Source: CALCNS01 sp964425745
GTDB taxonomy: Bacteria > Bacillota > JAAYKD01
Length of the DNA: 54,417 bases
Direction of reading: 5' to 3'
NCBI GenBank assembly: GCA_964425745.1
Contig: CAYRNW010000019.1
Location: 1-54,417, forward strand
Within the stretch, counting starts at the first letter, position 1; the number at the start of each line of letters is the position of its first letter. Below, one piece after another: positions 1-7,689 of this stretch. The notes under the pieces are model-generated. The model did no database searches, was not told the origin of the DNA, and saw only the letters and a list, made by a program, of their open reading frames with translations. A program made the translations under genes and the position numbers.

Positions 1-33
1 GGAAGTTTTTCACAATATTTTTATTTTTGGGGC

Positions 34-62
34 TTGACTTTTGATAGTTAGTCTATTTAAAA
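34..62 (+). promoter_or_regulatory. Weak candidate promoter for the acetyltransferase
   Basis: TTGACT at 34-39 is a good -35 element; about 17 bases on lies TTAAAA (57-62), a poor -10. The interval contains ATAG-ttagt-CTAT, a small inverted repeat that could be an operator. Inference only. Confidence 0.3.
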
Positions 63-129
63 AAATCTACCAGGTAAACGCTTTCGAAGAGAAAACGTGC
101 GACGACCCCTAAAGAAAAGAGGAGCCACT

Positions 130-1104
130 ATGTTAATCATACGCTATGCAACACTATCGGATACCAATGCCATCCACGAAATCCACCGCAGCGACATTCA
201 CGAGTGGAAGGCTTCCACCATTGACGACGAAGGCGTGCGCTACAAACGCCCCGCCACCTGGGAAGAGTGTTCCCTACTCGACCGCTGGGAGCACGGCGGT
301 GCCTGGATGAGCCCCGAGCTCTGCGCTATCCACTTGAACCGCATCTTGCAACAAGGCCATATACCTCTTGTGGCAGAAATGGATGGCAAGGTCGTCGGTG
401 AAATGGAGCTCTACCTTGAAGAAGATGGCGAATATGGCTTCCACGCCAATTTATCGGTCTTCTATCTCCACGCCGATTACCGCGGACAAGGCATCGGCAG
501 CCTAATGATGCAAGACGCTTATGAGCTGTTGCAACAAATCGGCTGTGAAGCCATGACCACCTATAACCCAGCTGTGCCGGCTTTCTATGAGCGACATGGC
601 CTTTGTTTACACGATGAAACTGTGCGCCTGACCTTGAGCACCCAACGCATGCAAACCCCTTGGCACAGCCGCACCGCATCGGTGACGCAAGTAGAGACAA
701 CCGGAGAACCGTCCCTAAAAAACAAACAAATCCAATCGGGGAGAATCTTGTCCCCCGTGCAACTGCTACAAATATTAAAAGACGAAGAGGAACCCGGCTT
801 TTACGCACTGGATTTCCATCTTCGTCCTGCAGAGATGAGTTTTAGATTATCAAAGGGGTTAACCAGGGCCTTTTGTGTGCTACGAGACCGCACCGGGGAT
901 TACGAAAACCCCCTTGTTCATTTATGGGCAGACGATTTAAGTGAAGATCTGGTGGGGGCGGTTATCAACCGAGCAGCTCGTATGAACATACCGCAACTCA
1001 CCTTTTTGGTCAAACCGGAGCAGGTTGCTTTATTTGCCGGGTTCAACGTAATTAGCCAAGGTCCCGGAACTAAGGTTCATTATAAGGAAATCTCAATCGA
1101 TTAG
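130..1104 (+). CDS. GNAT family N-acetyltransferase with extra C-terminal domain
   Basis: Residues 1-150 form a GNAT fold: the opening IRYATLSDTNAIHEI strand-helix, VAEMDGKVVGEMELY (about 82-96) and the acetyl-CoA binding motif YRGQGIGS (about 117-124). GNAT enzymes transfer an acetyl group from acetyl-CoA to an amine; the substrate cannot be read from the sequence. Residues from about 210 on form a second, unrecognised alpha/beta domain that the basic fold (about 150 aa) does not need. I place the start at the ATG at 130 because AGAGGAG lies 7-13 bases upstream; the open frame continues back to a GTG at 97 without a ribosome site. The last 12 bases overlap the convergent gene on the other strand. 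Family call is firm, substrate unknown. Confidence 0.85.
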   Translation: MLIIRYATLSDTNAIHEIHRSDIHEWKASTIDDEGVRYKRPATWEECSLLDRWEHGGAWMSPELCAIHLNRILQQGHIPLVAEMDGKVVGEMELYLEEDGEYGFHANLSVFYLHADYRGQGIGSLMMQDAYELLQQIGCEAMTTYNPAVPAFYERHGLCLHDETVRLTLSTQRMQTPWHSRTASVTQVETTGEPSLKNKQIQSGRILSPVQLLQILKDEEEPGFYALDFHLRPAEMSFRLSKGLTRAFCVLRDRTGDYENPLVHLWADDLSEDLVGAVINRAARMNIPQLTFLVKPEQVALFAGFNVISQGPGTKVHYKEISID

Positions 1105-1812
1105 TTTTGTTTGAATTGCCTCTGCAATTTCGTTGAGCAACATCTCTGCTTCTTTGCTATCTTCTCCCGAATATCCTAAGCATTGCCAACGCTCAATTAA
1201 TTCACCTTCTGCATTCAATATAACAATGAGCGGTGTTTCACCTAAGATGCCTTGGAATTGGAGATCAACATCTATATAATAAGTGAAATCATCGAAAGTG
1301 CTCAATAGTTCAGGCCAAATTTGCATCCATTCTAAGTTTTGTTTCTTCAAATTATTATACTGCGCTATGTATTCTGTGTTGAGTAAATTGGGGTATTGTT
1401 CAATTAGCTCGTTCTTCTTCATCAATTGCTCGGTATTGCGAGTGAAAACCGGGATGATATCGACTTCGGGAAATAAGTCTCTCGCCATAGTAAGCCATTC
1501 AACAAAGCGTTGCAGTTCACTCTCAAGATAGTTTATGACCAGCATGGTTGGTTTAGTGATAACGAACTCGCCCTTAACCTCATTTCTAAGCAGCGAAACT
1601 TGTGGAAGCTTCTCTCCTACACTTATGAGAAATCTGCTGTCACGTTCATCACTCAACCATTCCTTAACATATTCAACGTCCAATACCGAATATCGGTTAT
1701 ATACTTTATTGACCACTCCATTTTCTAACCATAGCAAAAAGATATTTCCATTTACGGTTTTTAGACTCAACGCATTTCTGTCTTCTGCAGTAATTTCGTA
1801 AACATGGTTCAA
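1093..1812 (-). CDS. Thioredoxin-fold protein without CxxC motif
   Basis: The C-terminal 165 residues follow the AhpC/TlpA (redoxin) pattern: a GEKLPQVSL opening, a KPTMLVINYL beta strand, then EVDIIPVF, a DVDLQFQGI segment and TPLIVILNAEGELI. At the place where a redoxin has its CxxC, this protein reads LESELQRF, so the redox cysteines are missing; the only cysteine is near the end (RWQCLG). It is therefore probably not a disulfide reductase. It has no signal peptide. It is the last gene of a minus-strand operon with an ABC ATPase, an FtsX permease and a small lipoprotein. The start is a TTG at 1812 with a weak GAGA site. Fold assignment is moderately sure, function unknown. Confidence 0.6.
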   Translation of the reverse strand: MNHVYEITAEDRNALSLKTVNGNIFLLWLENGVVNKVYNRYSVLDVEYVKEWLSDERDSRFLISVGEKLPQVSLLRNEVKGEFVITKPTMLVINYLESELQRFVEWLTMARDLFPEVDIIPVFTRNTEQLMKKNELIEQYPNLLNTEYIAQYNNLKKQNLEWMQIWPELLSTFDDFTYYIDVDLQFQGILGETPLIVILNAEGELIERWQCLGYSGEDSKEAEMLLNEIAEAIQTKLID

Positions 1813-1854
1813 TTCTCGATAAGGCGCATCGTAACCGATGGCATTACTTAACCC

Positions 1855-2187
1855 TCAGGTTCCGGATTCAGGAACCGGCACATAGAGAAGATATTTCTCA
1901 ACTTCAACCTCAAGTAGGCTATATAACTCTAAATAATCCTTTGTCCCATTACTGATAATAACCAGACCGTTCTGAATTCCAAGATGCGTTAGCGGAAACA
2001 CGTCCCCTGGCCTTAATCCCATTTCCTCCTCAGCTAGATAATTGGTTGCTTCTGGATATGGATTTTCGATTAGAAAATTCGATTTTCGAATAGTTGGTAT
2101 TTCCTCATCTGGAACTATGGTTGGTTTACAACCCGCTATTAAGATAAGAAGAAAAACCAACATCATAAGGCGGAATTTAGTCTTCAT
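1855..2187 (-). CDS. Small lipoprotein of an ABC transporter operon
   Basis: A 110-residue protein with a basic start (MKTKFR), a hydrophobic stretch and the lipobox LIAGC (Cys20), so it should be diacylated and anchored on the outer face of the membrane. The mature part is only 90 residues, acidic, and matches no family I know. It sits 21 bases downstream of the 866-residue FtsX permease and upstream of the thioredoxin-fold gene, so it is likely an accessory or substrate-binding part of that exporter. Lipoprotein call is firm, role inferred. Confidence 0.75.
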   Translation of the reverse strand: MKTKFRLMMLVFLLILIAGCKPTIVPDEEIPTIRKSNFLIENPYPEATNYLAEEEMGLRPGDVFPLTHLGIQNGLVIISNGTKDYLELYSLLEVEVEKYLLYVPVPESGT

Positions 2188-2208
2188 ACTTCATCTCTTT
2201 TCTATTTG

Positions 2209-4809
2209 CTATAACCATTCAGCTGGTGTTCTTTTGCTAAATCTTCTTGCCGGTAACCAGAAAGCCAATATGACGATGATCATTTCAAGAAGAATGACCA
2301 AAATGACTGGAAATTGATTCAATAAAAGAAGTTGATCCATTCCATTTCTCTTTATGAAGAGCGTATATCCGAGCAATGCCCCTATGAGTCCGGCCGGTAT
2401 AAAGGGTAATCCGGTATGTAGAATCAAAGTCAATTCTGCAGTACCGGCTCTTGCACCTAAAACTCTGAGTGTAGCAATGGTTCGTGACAATTCTCGACTT
2501 CTCACTAAGGAAAATGCAAATAGCCCTATTGCGGTAATCAACACAGCAAGGAAAATGAGACTGTAACTGCTAAACAAGAAGGCTTTCTCGACACTATATA
2601 CATACTTCATATCATCAAAAGGTTGTCTGACGATTAAGGGTATCTCTTGCTTGGTTAGCCAATCCTCTACCATTTTACGAGCAATAACTAATTGATTGTA
2701 AGCCTGATTCTTAATGATAATTTGTGGTTGAGAAAACTCACCAAAACCTCGAATGCCATACTTTTCTGCTGTACTACCCTTGATGATTAATGAGGACCCC
2801 ATTGGAAACTGCTGGTTTGGCTCTGTTTCACCAATAATCCCTACAACTCTAAGAGGGATTTCGTTGCTACCTTTTCCAACATAGAGTATTTTCCCAATGG
2901 CTTCTTCTTTTGGAAATAGCTTTTTGGCCAAGTCTTGTCCAATAACAAGATCATTGGAGTCTGTTAACCATTGACCTTCTACTAGCAACAGATTTGCATT
3001 TGCCAAATAAGCCCCCTCAACAAAAACAATGGGGCTTACGTAATGATAAATCATATAGGAGAAATCAATGTTTTTCCATGCAGTTTGCCAAGAAATTAAG
3101 CCGTAGTTGGCAATATCTTGATTCAATAATTCTTCAGTGTAGCTGCTAGGAAAATCTTCTGTGTTTAGTATAAACTCACTCTCAATGATGAGTAGATCCT
3201 TTCCTGCTGAATTCAATGATTCTTCTAAGGTGTGCAGCTGTTGTACTCCATATAATGTAGCAAAGGTCAGCGCAACCGATATTACTAAGAAAGCCACCAC
3301 CATGAAATCACGGCGGAGATCGAATAGTTTTCGTTTCCTTTTGTAAGGATTGTTCATAATACTAAGTGGTGGGATTTTTGTAATAAAATAGATCGGTATC
3401 AAGCAACATAAAGGTCCGATCAAAAGAGTAAGCCCCATGCCTAGTAGGGTTCTCCACCAATTAATTAGAAGCGGTACATTCATTAGATTTGATAAAAATG
3501 GAAGAATTACTCTTGAAATCGGGAATGTAACCACGGCTGCAATAGCTGAAAGACCTAAATAACGTTTCACATACTCGCGTTCGATTTCTGCTTCAGAAGC
3601 ACCTAAGGATCTTCGTATACCGATTGGTTTTAGCTCTTGTTGGATATGAATCATAATTAAGCTTCCAATGATGAGAAGCGAGATCATTACTGTTAGATAA
3701 CACAAGGCCGCAATCGGGACTGTTGATTCGGCAATAAACTGGTAACTCTTACCTCCAAGATTCGAAACTTTTTCTGCCGTCACACGAGTTCCATATTTTA
3801 ATTGCATTTCCTTTTCAGCAAGTTGCAATGTTTGATCTAATTCTGATGCATCGGTTATCATAAAATAAATATAGCGATAAGGAACCGGTTGTATTAATTT
3901 ACTCTGAAGTAACTGTCCCTGCTCGTCACGCAATTTGAGGAAATCAGTTTCATTTCCGAGCTCCGTCAGATCCTCTGATTCCGGACCGAAAACCTTATAA
4001 AAATCACTTGCATGTATTTCTTGAGCAAAAACCTCATCGGAAGGTAAGGGTAAGAATATACTCATGTTGTAACGGTTGTATTCTCCAATATTGTACTTGC
4101 GATAGTGTTCTTCTTCTTGTTCCCTCCATGATAATACACCGATGACTTCCCCACTAAAGCGATTTTCCGAGTTTAAAATGACCTCATCATAGTATTCTTG
4201 AACGGCAAGTTTGTTTTCTTTATAGTAGGCTTTTTTATACTGAAAACCAATCTCACTAATGCTACTTCCAAGTTCAAGCTGTTCCCAATTACGTACATCA
4301 CTACCGATCACTACCCAGTCTTTATCGGTCGCACTGGGCAGTATTCCTTCCTGTAACGTTAATCCCAATGTATCAAAATAGGAAGGTTCTACATATTGTA
4401 CATGATAAGGAAACACGGTCATCCAGAGCTCTTTATCTTCATATTGGGCATATACGGAGCCTTGCGATACATTATAATTCTCGGAATAGCGTTTCTTAAA
4501 GAATTCGATTGTTTTATCGGTATCAAATCTGCCTATTAGGCTACCTAAAGATGCACTACTTATATTTTCTATATTCTCGATCGTCTCTCGGTCTTTACGC
4601 GTGAAAAACAATCCCTCTTCTGCCTCGGAGGGTAGACGTAGCGCATACACTTCTGAAACGTTCTTGTTTACTTCTTCAAAAACTTTTTCTTTATAACCTT
4701 GCCCAATACCCAATGCTATTTGAATGGATACCCCAGCAAGGGTGATTGCGAGAATTATCGTCCAAACGGTGATTCTCGATATTTTGTTGCGTGGAAATAG
4801 TGTTTTCAT
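2209..4809 (-). CDS. ABC transporter permease, double FtsX domain (MacB/LolE type)
   Basis: An 866-residue membrane protein with the arrangement N-terminal TM (about 14-34), large extracellular domain, three-TM FtsX block (about 365-490), another TM near 505-525, second extracellular domain, and a final FtsX block (about 755-860). This matches single-chain FtsX/DUF214 permeases that partner LolD-like ATPases and drive extracellular conformational change, lipoprotein or peptide export, or peptide resistance. The start has a clear AGGAG site 5 bases before the ATG. The ATPase lies 39 bases upstream, the lipoprotein 21 bases downstream. Substrate unknown. Confidence 0.88.
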   Translation of the reverse strand: MKTLFPRNKISRITVWTIILAITLAGVSIQIALGIGQGYKEKVFEEVNKNVSEVYALRLPSEAEEGLFFTRKDRETIENIENISSASLGSLIGRFDTDKTIEFFKKRYSENYNVSQGSVYAQYEDKELWMTVFPYHVQYVEPSYFDTLGLTLQEGILPSATDKDWVVIGSDVRNWEQLELGSSISEIGFQYKKAYYKENKLAVQEYYDEVILNSENRFSGEVIGVLSWREQEEEHYRKYNIGEYNRYNMSIFLPLPSDEVFAQEIHASDFYKVFGPESEDLTELGNETDFLKLRDEQGQLLQSKLIQPVPYRYIYFMITDASELDQTLQLAEKEMQLKYGTRVTAEKVSNLGGKSYQFIAESTVPIAALCYLTVMISLLIIGSLIMIHIQQELKPIGIRRSLGASEAEIEREYVKRYLGLSAIAAVVTFPISRVILPFLSNLMNVPLLINWWRTLLGMGLTLLIGPLCCLIPIYFITKIPPLSIMNNPYKRKRKLFDLRRDFMVVAFLVISVALTFATLYGVQQLHTLEESLNSAGKDLLIIESEFILNTEDFPSSYTEELLNQDIANYGLISWQTAWKNIDFSYMIYHYVSPIVFVEGAYLANANLLLVEGQWLTDSNDLVIGQDLAKKLFPKEEAIGKILYVGKGSNEIPLRVVGIIGETEPNQQFPMGSSLIIKGSTAEKYGIRGFGEFSQPQIIIKNQAYNQLVIARKMVEDWLTKQEIPLIVRQPFDDMKYVYSVEKAFLFSSYSLIFLAVLITAIGLFAFSLVRSRELSRTIATLRVLGARAGTAELTLILHTGLPFIPAGLIGALLGYTLFIKRNGMDQLLLLNQFPVILVILLEMIIVILAFWLPARRFSKRTPAEWL

Positions 4810-4848
4810 TTTAACTCCTTACAGGTTTGTTTGCTTTGGAGCTGTTAT

Positions 4849-5580
4849 CTACTTCATATTAACTTCCACTTCTTCAATCTTGCCATCCTTGAGTTTAACA
4901 ACCCGATCAGCAATTTCAGCGACCTCGGGGTTGTGTGAAGCTACGATCACCGTCATTCCTTCTCGATTGAGTTTCTGCATGAGATCGAGCACCATTTTGT
5001 GATTTGCACTGTCAAGATTGCCAGTGGGTTCATCAGCTAACAACAAAGAAGGCTGGTTCATCATTGCTCGGGCTATTGCTACCCGTTGCTCTTGTCCACC
5101 CGATAATTCTCCCGGAAAATGTTGCATACGATCACCTAAGTCTACCTGACGCAGCAACTCCATGGCGCGCTCTTGGACTTCTTTTTGGGGTTTGAGCTTA
5201 GTCACATATTTTGCCGGTTGCATCACGTTCTCCAAGGCAGTTTTGTCTTCCAACAAGTTGTAATCCTGAAAAATGAAACCGATGCGCTCAGCCCGAAAAG
5301 CAGATAGCTTTTTGTCGTTCGTGCTCGATAAGTAACCCAAGCTTTCGGTTCCGGCTAACATTTCATCTTCAAACCGGTAACTTCCCTCTTCGGGTTGTAG
5401 CAGCGTTCCTAACAAATAAAGGAAGGTCGACTTACCACTACCAGAAGGCCCCCATAGAGTAATCCATTCGCCGCGGAGAACTTCCAAATTTGCTTGATCG
5501 AGTGCTCGAATTTCTACCTCGCGCTTATGATAAATCTTACTCATATCTTTGACTGTCAGTAATGGATTATGTATTTCCAT
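4849..5580 (-). CDS. ABC transporter ATP-binding protein (LolD/MacB type)
   Basis: A 243-residue nucleotide-binding subunit: Walker A GPSGSGKST (about 44-52), Q-loop FIFQDYNLL, signature LSGGQEQRVAIARA, Walker B LLLADEPTGNLD and switch His in VIVASHN. The ADEPTGNLD form is typical of the LolD/MacB/FtsE group that drives FtsX-like permeases. I place the start at the ATG at 5580, preceded by AAGGGGGGAG; an in-frame TTG six codons earlier lies inside this ribosome site. First gene of the operon with the double FtsX permease, lipoprotein and thioredoxin-fold protein. Confidence 0.93.
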   Translation of the reverse strand: MEIHNPLLTVKDMSKIYHKREVEIRALDQANLEVLRGEWITLWGPSGSGKSTFLYLLGTLLQPEEGSYRFEDEMLAGTESLGYLSSTNDKKLSAFRAERIGFIFQDYNLLEDKTALENVMQPAKYVTKLKPQKEVQERAMELLRQVDLGDRMQHFPGELSGGQEQRVAIARAMMNQPSLLLADEPTGNLDSANHKMVLDLMQKLNREGMTVIVASHNPEVAEIADRVVKLKDGKIEEVEVNMK

Positions 5581-5687
5581 TATAGCTCCCCCCTTCAATC
5601 TAATTCACAAGAGTTTTTTCATTACTTTTTTCTTTTAATTTTCACTTCTACATTCTATTCCTAACTTCCTCTATTAAAAACAATTAA

Positions 5688-5714
5688 ATTTCAAATAATT
5701 AAATTCAAAGGATG
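5688..5714 (-). repeat. AT-rich direct repeat upstream of ABC operon
   Basis: Two copies of an AATTAAATT(T)CAAA unit lie side by side between the cassette A terminator and the ABC operon. This could be a regulator site or an UP-like element; no clear -35/-10 pair was found in the 5599-5707 stretch. Confidence 0.3.
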
Positions 5715-5739
5715 CCTTCCGCAAAGAAAAGGCATCCTT
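5708..5739 (-). terminator. Rho-independent terminator after cassette A
   Basis: Perfect 11-bp stem AAGGATGCCTT/AAGGCATCCTT with a 10-base loop, about 90 bases after the stop of the last cassette A gene, followed by TTGAATTT on the minus strand. Confidence 0.7.
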
Positions 5740-5827
5740 ATTTATAATCCATTGGATTTCGAATTGTTGAGTAATGAGCCGTTTGCCAAACCAAGTATTG
5801 AAAGACTTTGTAGAATTTATAAGTCCC

Positions 5828-6607
5828 TCATTTCCACTTCTCGTGCCTGTACCAAAAGCTCTCGTGATCTCCCAGCAAAAGAGCCGTGCCATGAAAGACT
5901 TCTTTCCGGAACCCCTTCAGTTGACTGAACCATCCGGTGGGTAAAGGCGCTGCTTGGATTACTCTCTTCTGTAGCAATTCCTGCCACAAGACCGCTGCGA
6001 ATTCACGATACAGCTCAATCATCTTTTCGGGAGTCATGGAATCACCTTTATGCTGTTGCAGCCAAGCATAAAGTAGTGGTTCCATTAGCTTTCCCCAATC
6101 TCGCCAAAGGTCAAACTGAGATTCTAATTTCTCCAGCGAAAGCATTGGTATATCCAACGGTACATTACAATCGGTGCTGCATCCGATATCGGTCAAAATA
6201 GGCAACGCCTCCGCATATGCCACAAATCGTCCGTCATCATCTAAACTTTCAATCAACTGCCGAAACGGATGAATCATCATTTTTTGAAACAAGTCGGGCT
6301 TATCTGAAAACCCCTTCGTTTGCACATGCAATAATGCTTTCGTTTGACTGCACGAAAAGACGATCATTTTCCAAGGTGCATCACTATGACCAATAGTTTC
6401 CGGGTCGGTATCCACCATCTGCAAGGGCAGCTCAACCCCCAATTGCCCCCACAAGTGAATCCACAAGGGATACAACGTCATATGAATACCGCAGAAGGCA
6501 ACCGCCGCAGCAAATTCACGAGGTTTCAACTTCAACCTCTGCGCAATCTTTTGCATTGCTGGAACTGTTTGTGTTTGTTCCAAGAGGGAAATCACCGTTG
6601 TATTCAT
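5828..6607 (-). CDS. Unknown protein X of GlmL-type cassette A
   Basis: A soluble 259-residue protein that I do not recognise. It is clearly a paralogue of the protein encoded at 15610-16419: both have FRQ-(L/M)-(I/M)-x-SL-x-x-DG-x-x-V-x-YA-x-A in the middle and a (L/Y)GDHxxFW motif near the C-terminus, and both contain several Trp and aromatic residues. No signal peptide or TM. The start is the ATG at 6607, which overlaps the stop of the upstream barrel-sandwich gene as ATGA and has a GGAGGGG site; a longer open frame exists upstream but lies inside the previous gene. Always found here with the GlmL-like ATPase and the barrel-sandwich protein, suggesting a three-part complex. Function unknown. 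Confidence 0.7.
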   Translation of the reverse strand: MNTTVISLLEQTQTVPAMQKIAQRLKLKPREFAAAVAFCGIHMTLYPLWIHLWGQLGVELPLQMVDTDPETIGHSDAPWKMIVFSCSQTKALLHVQTKGFSDKPDLFQKMMIHPFRQLIESLDDDGRFVAYAEALPILTDIGCSTDCNVPLDIPMLSLEKLESQFDLWRDWGKLMEPLLYAWLQQHKGDSMTPEKMIELYREFAAVLWQELLQKRVIQAAPLPTGWFSQLKGFRKEVFHGTALLLGDHESFWYRHEKWK

Positions 6608-7689
6608 GGCTTCATCCCCTCCTCCGGTGGCGTTAATAGTATTAAAATGCGCGGCCGAATCACATTGGCTCGCAGTTGCGTTTCTGCATCTACCGAAACA
6701 AGAGCCCCTTGATGCTTCTGGAAGATTTGCCAAACCTGCTTATCCATGGCACCGCGCCAGCCATTCATGAGGATAATCGGAAACGGCATCGTCATGCGGC
6801 TTCCCAAAAACGTCAGGGGATCCTGCGGACAAAACTCGCGTAAAACAGTAGGAGAAAGGGACCCACATATCAAACCCAAAACCCGTTGTTGCATCATCCA
6901 TTCCAAAGCTTCAGCAGCCACATCCCCGGCAGTCACAACAATTTTTCCCGAAAGTTCAGCCGGCAGGGCTTCCATGGTCAACCGCTTTACTCCACAATCG
7001 ACCACCTGCAAGGTTCCACTACTTTCACCACCATAGCCAAAGGCCCCCTGCAACTCCTCGCCATACACCTGGATTTCACACACGCCCTCTTCCGGAAAAG
7101 CAGTAACCACCCCTTGAACGTGCGCTATCAACTCCGGACGGTGATACAACGGAGATAGAATCAAGCGGCCGTTTTTGATATCGACCTCCCGAATACGACC
7201 CAGGGCAGGTGCAGTCACAGGTGGTTTCACATCTACAAGAATGCGTCCCTGGTCAACAATATCGCCTTGCTTAACCCGAATGGCATCGCTGAACTTCAAC
7301 TTATTCATGTTCAACGCCTCGGCAGTAATGCAAATCTCTTTTTCGGTGCTTTCAGGCAACGGATTGCGAATAAAAATACACCCCAAATGATTCGAAACCA
7401 ATGCGACCACACCTGGTACTGGGCTTCGGCTGACCCGACGGGTAAAAAAATGCCGATTCTCAGCAAGAATATCGCCTTTTGCTACTTTATACCCTTCGGA
7501 CACGCGCAATTTCTCTTGTAGGGTACTAGGTTCCGAGCAAATATCGTCACTGACAAACACCCTTGTCAATTGCCCAGAAAGATTCTTCATTTTCGCAATC
7601 ACATCATTGCTTTTTACCCTTTGCCCTATGGTAACCAAGAAGTTTCCTTCACCGGTCATCTTTCGTCGAACAATTCGGTATTCCGGCAT
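6604..7689 (-). CDS. Barrel-sandwich (lipoyl/biotinyl-like) protein of cassette A
   Basis: A 361-residue protein made of beta-rich repeats that read like barrel-sandwich hybrid segments: VTIGQRVKSNDVIAKM (N-terminus), VAKGDILAEN followed by SPVPGVVALVS (about 90-115), then VKQGDIVDQGRIL and APALGRIREV. The C-terminal half has a conserved Gly-rich stretch (YGEELQGAFGYGGESSG), a GKIVVTAGDV segment and ends with TQLRANVIRPRILI. No lipoyl or biotin lysine motif (such as MKM) is evident, so it is probably a structural or carrier domain. The start at the ATG at 7689 has GGAGGTGA; it overlaps the upstream ATPase gene by 34 bases. Paralogue of the gene at 16412-17491. Function unknown. Confidence 0.65.
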   Translation of the reverse strand: MPEYRIVRRKMTGEGNFLVTIGQRVKSNDVIAKMKNLSGQLTRVFVSDDICSEPSTLQEKLRVSEGYKVAKGDILAENRHFFTRRVSRSPVPGVVALVSNHLGCIFIRNPLPESTEKEICITAEALNMNKLKFSDAIRVKQGDIVDQGRILVDVKPPVTAPALGRIREVDIKNGRLILSPLYHRPELIAHVQGVVTAFPEEGVCEIQVYGEELQGAFGYGGESSGTLQVVDCGVKRLTMEALPAELSGKIVVTAGDVAAEALEWMMQQRVLGLICGSLSPTVLREFCPQDPLTFLGSRMTMPFPIILMNGWRGAMDKQVWQIFQKHQGALVSVDAETQLRANVIRPRILILLTPPEEGMKP

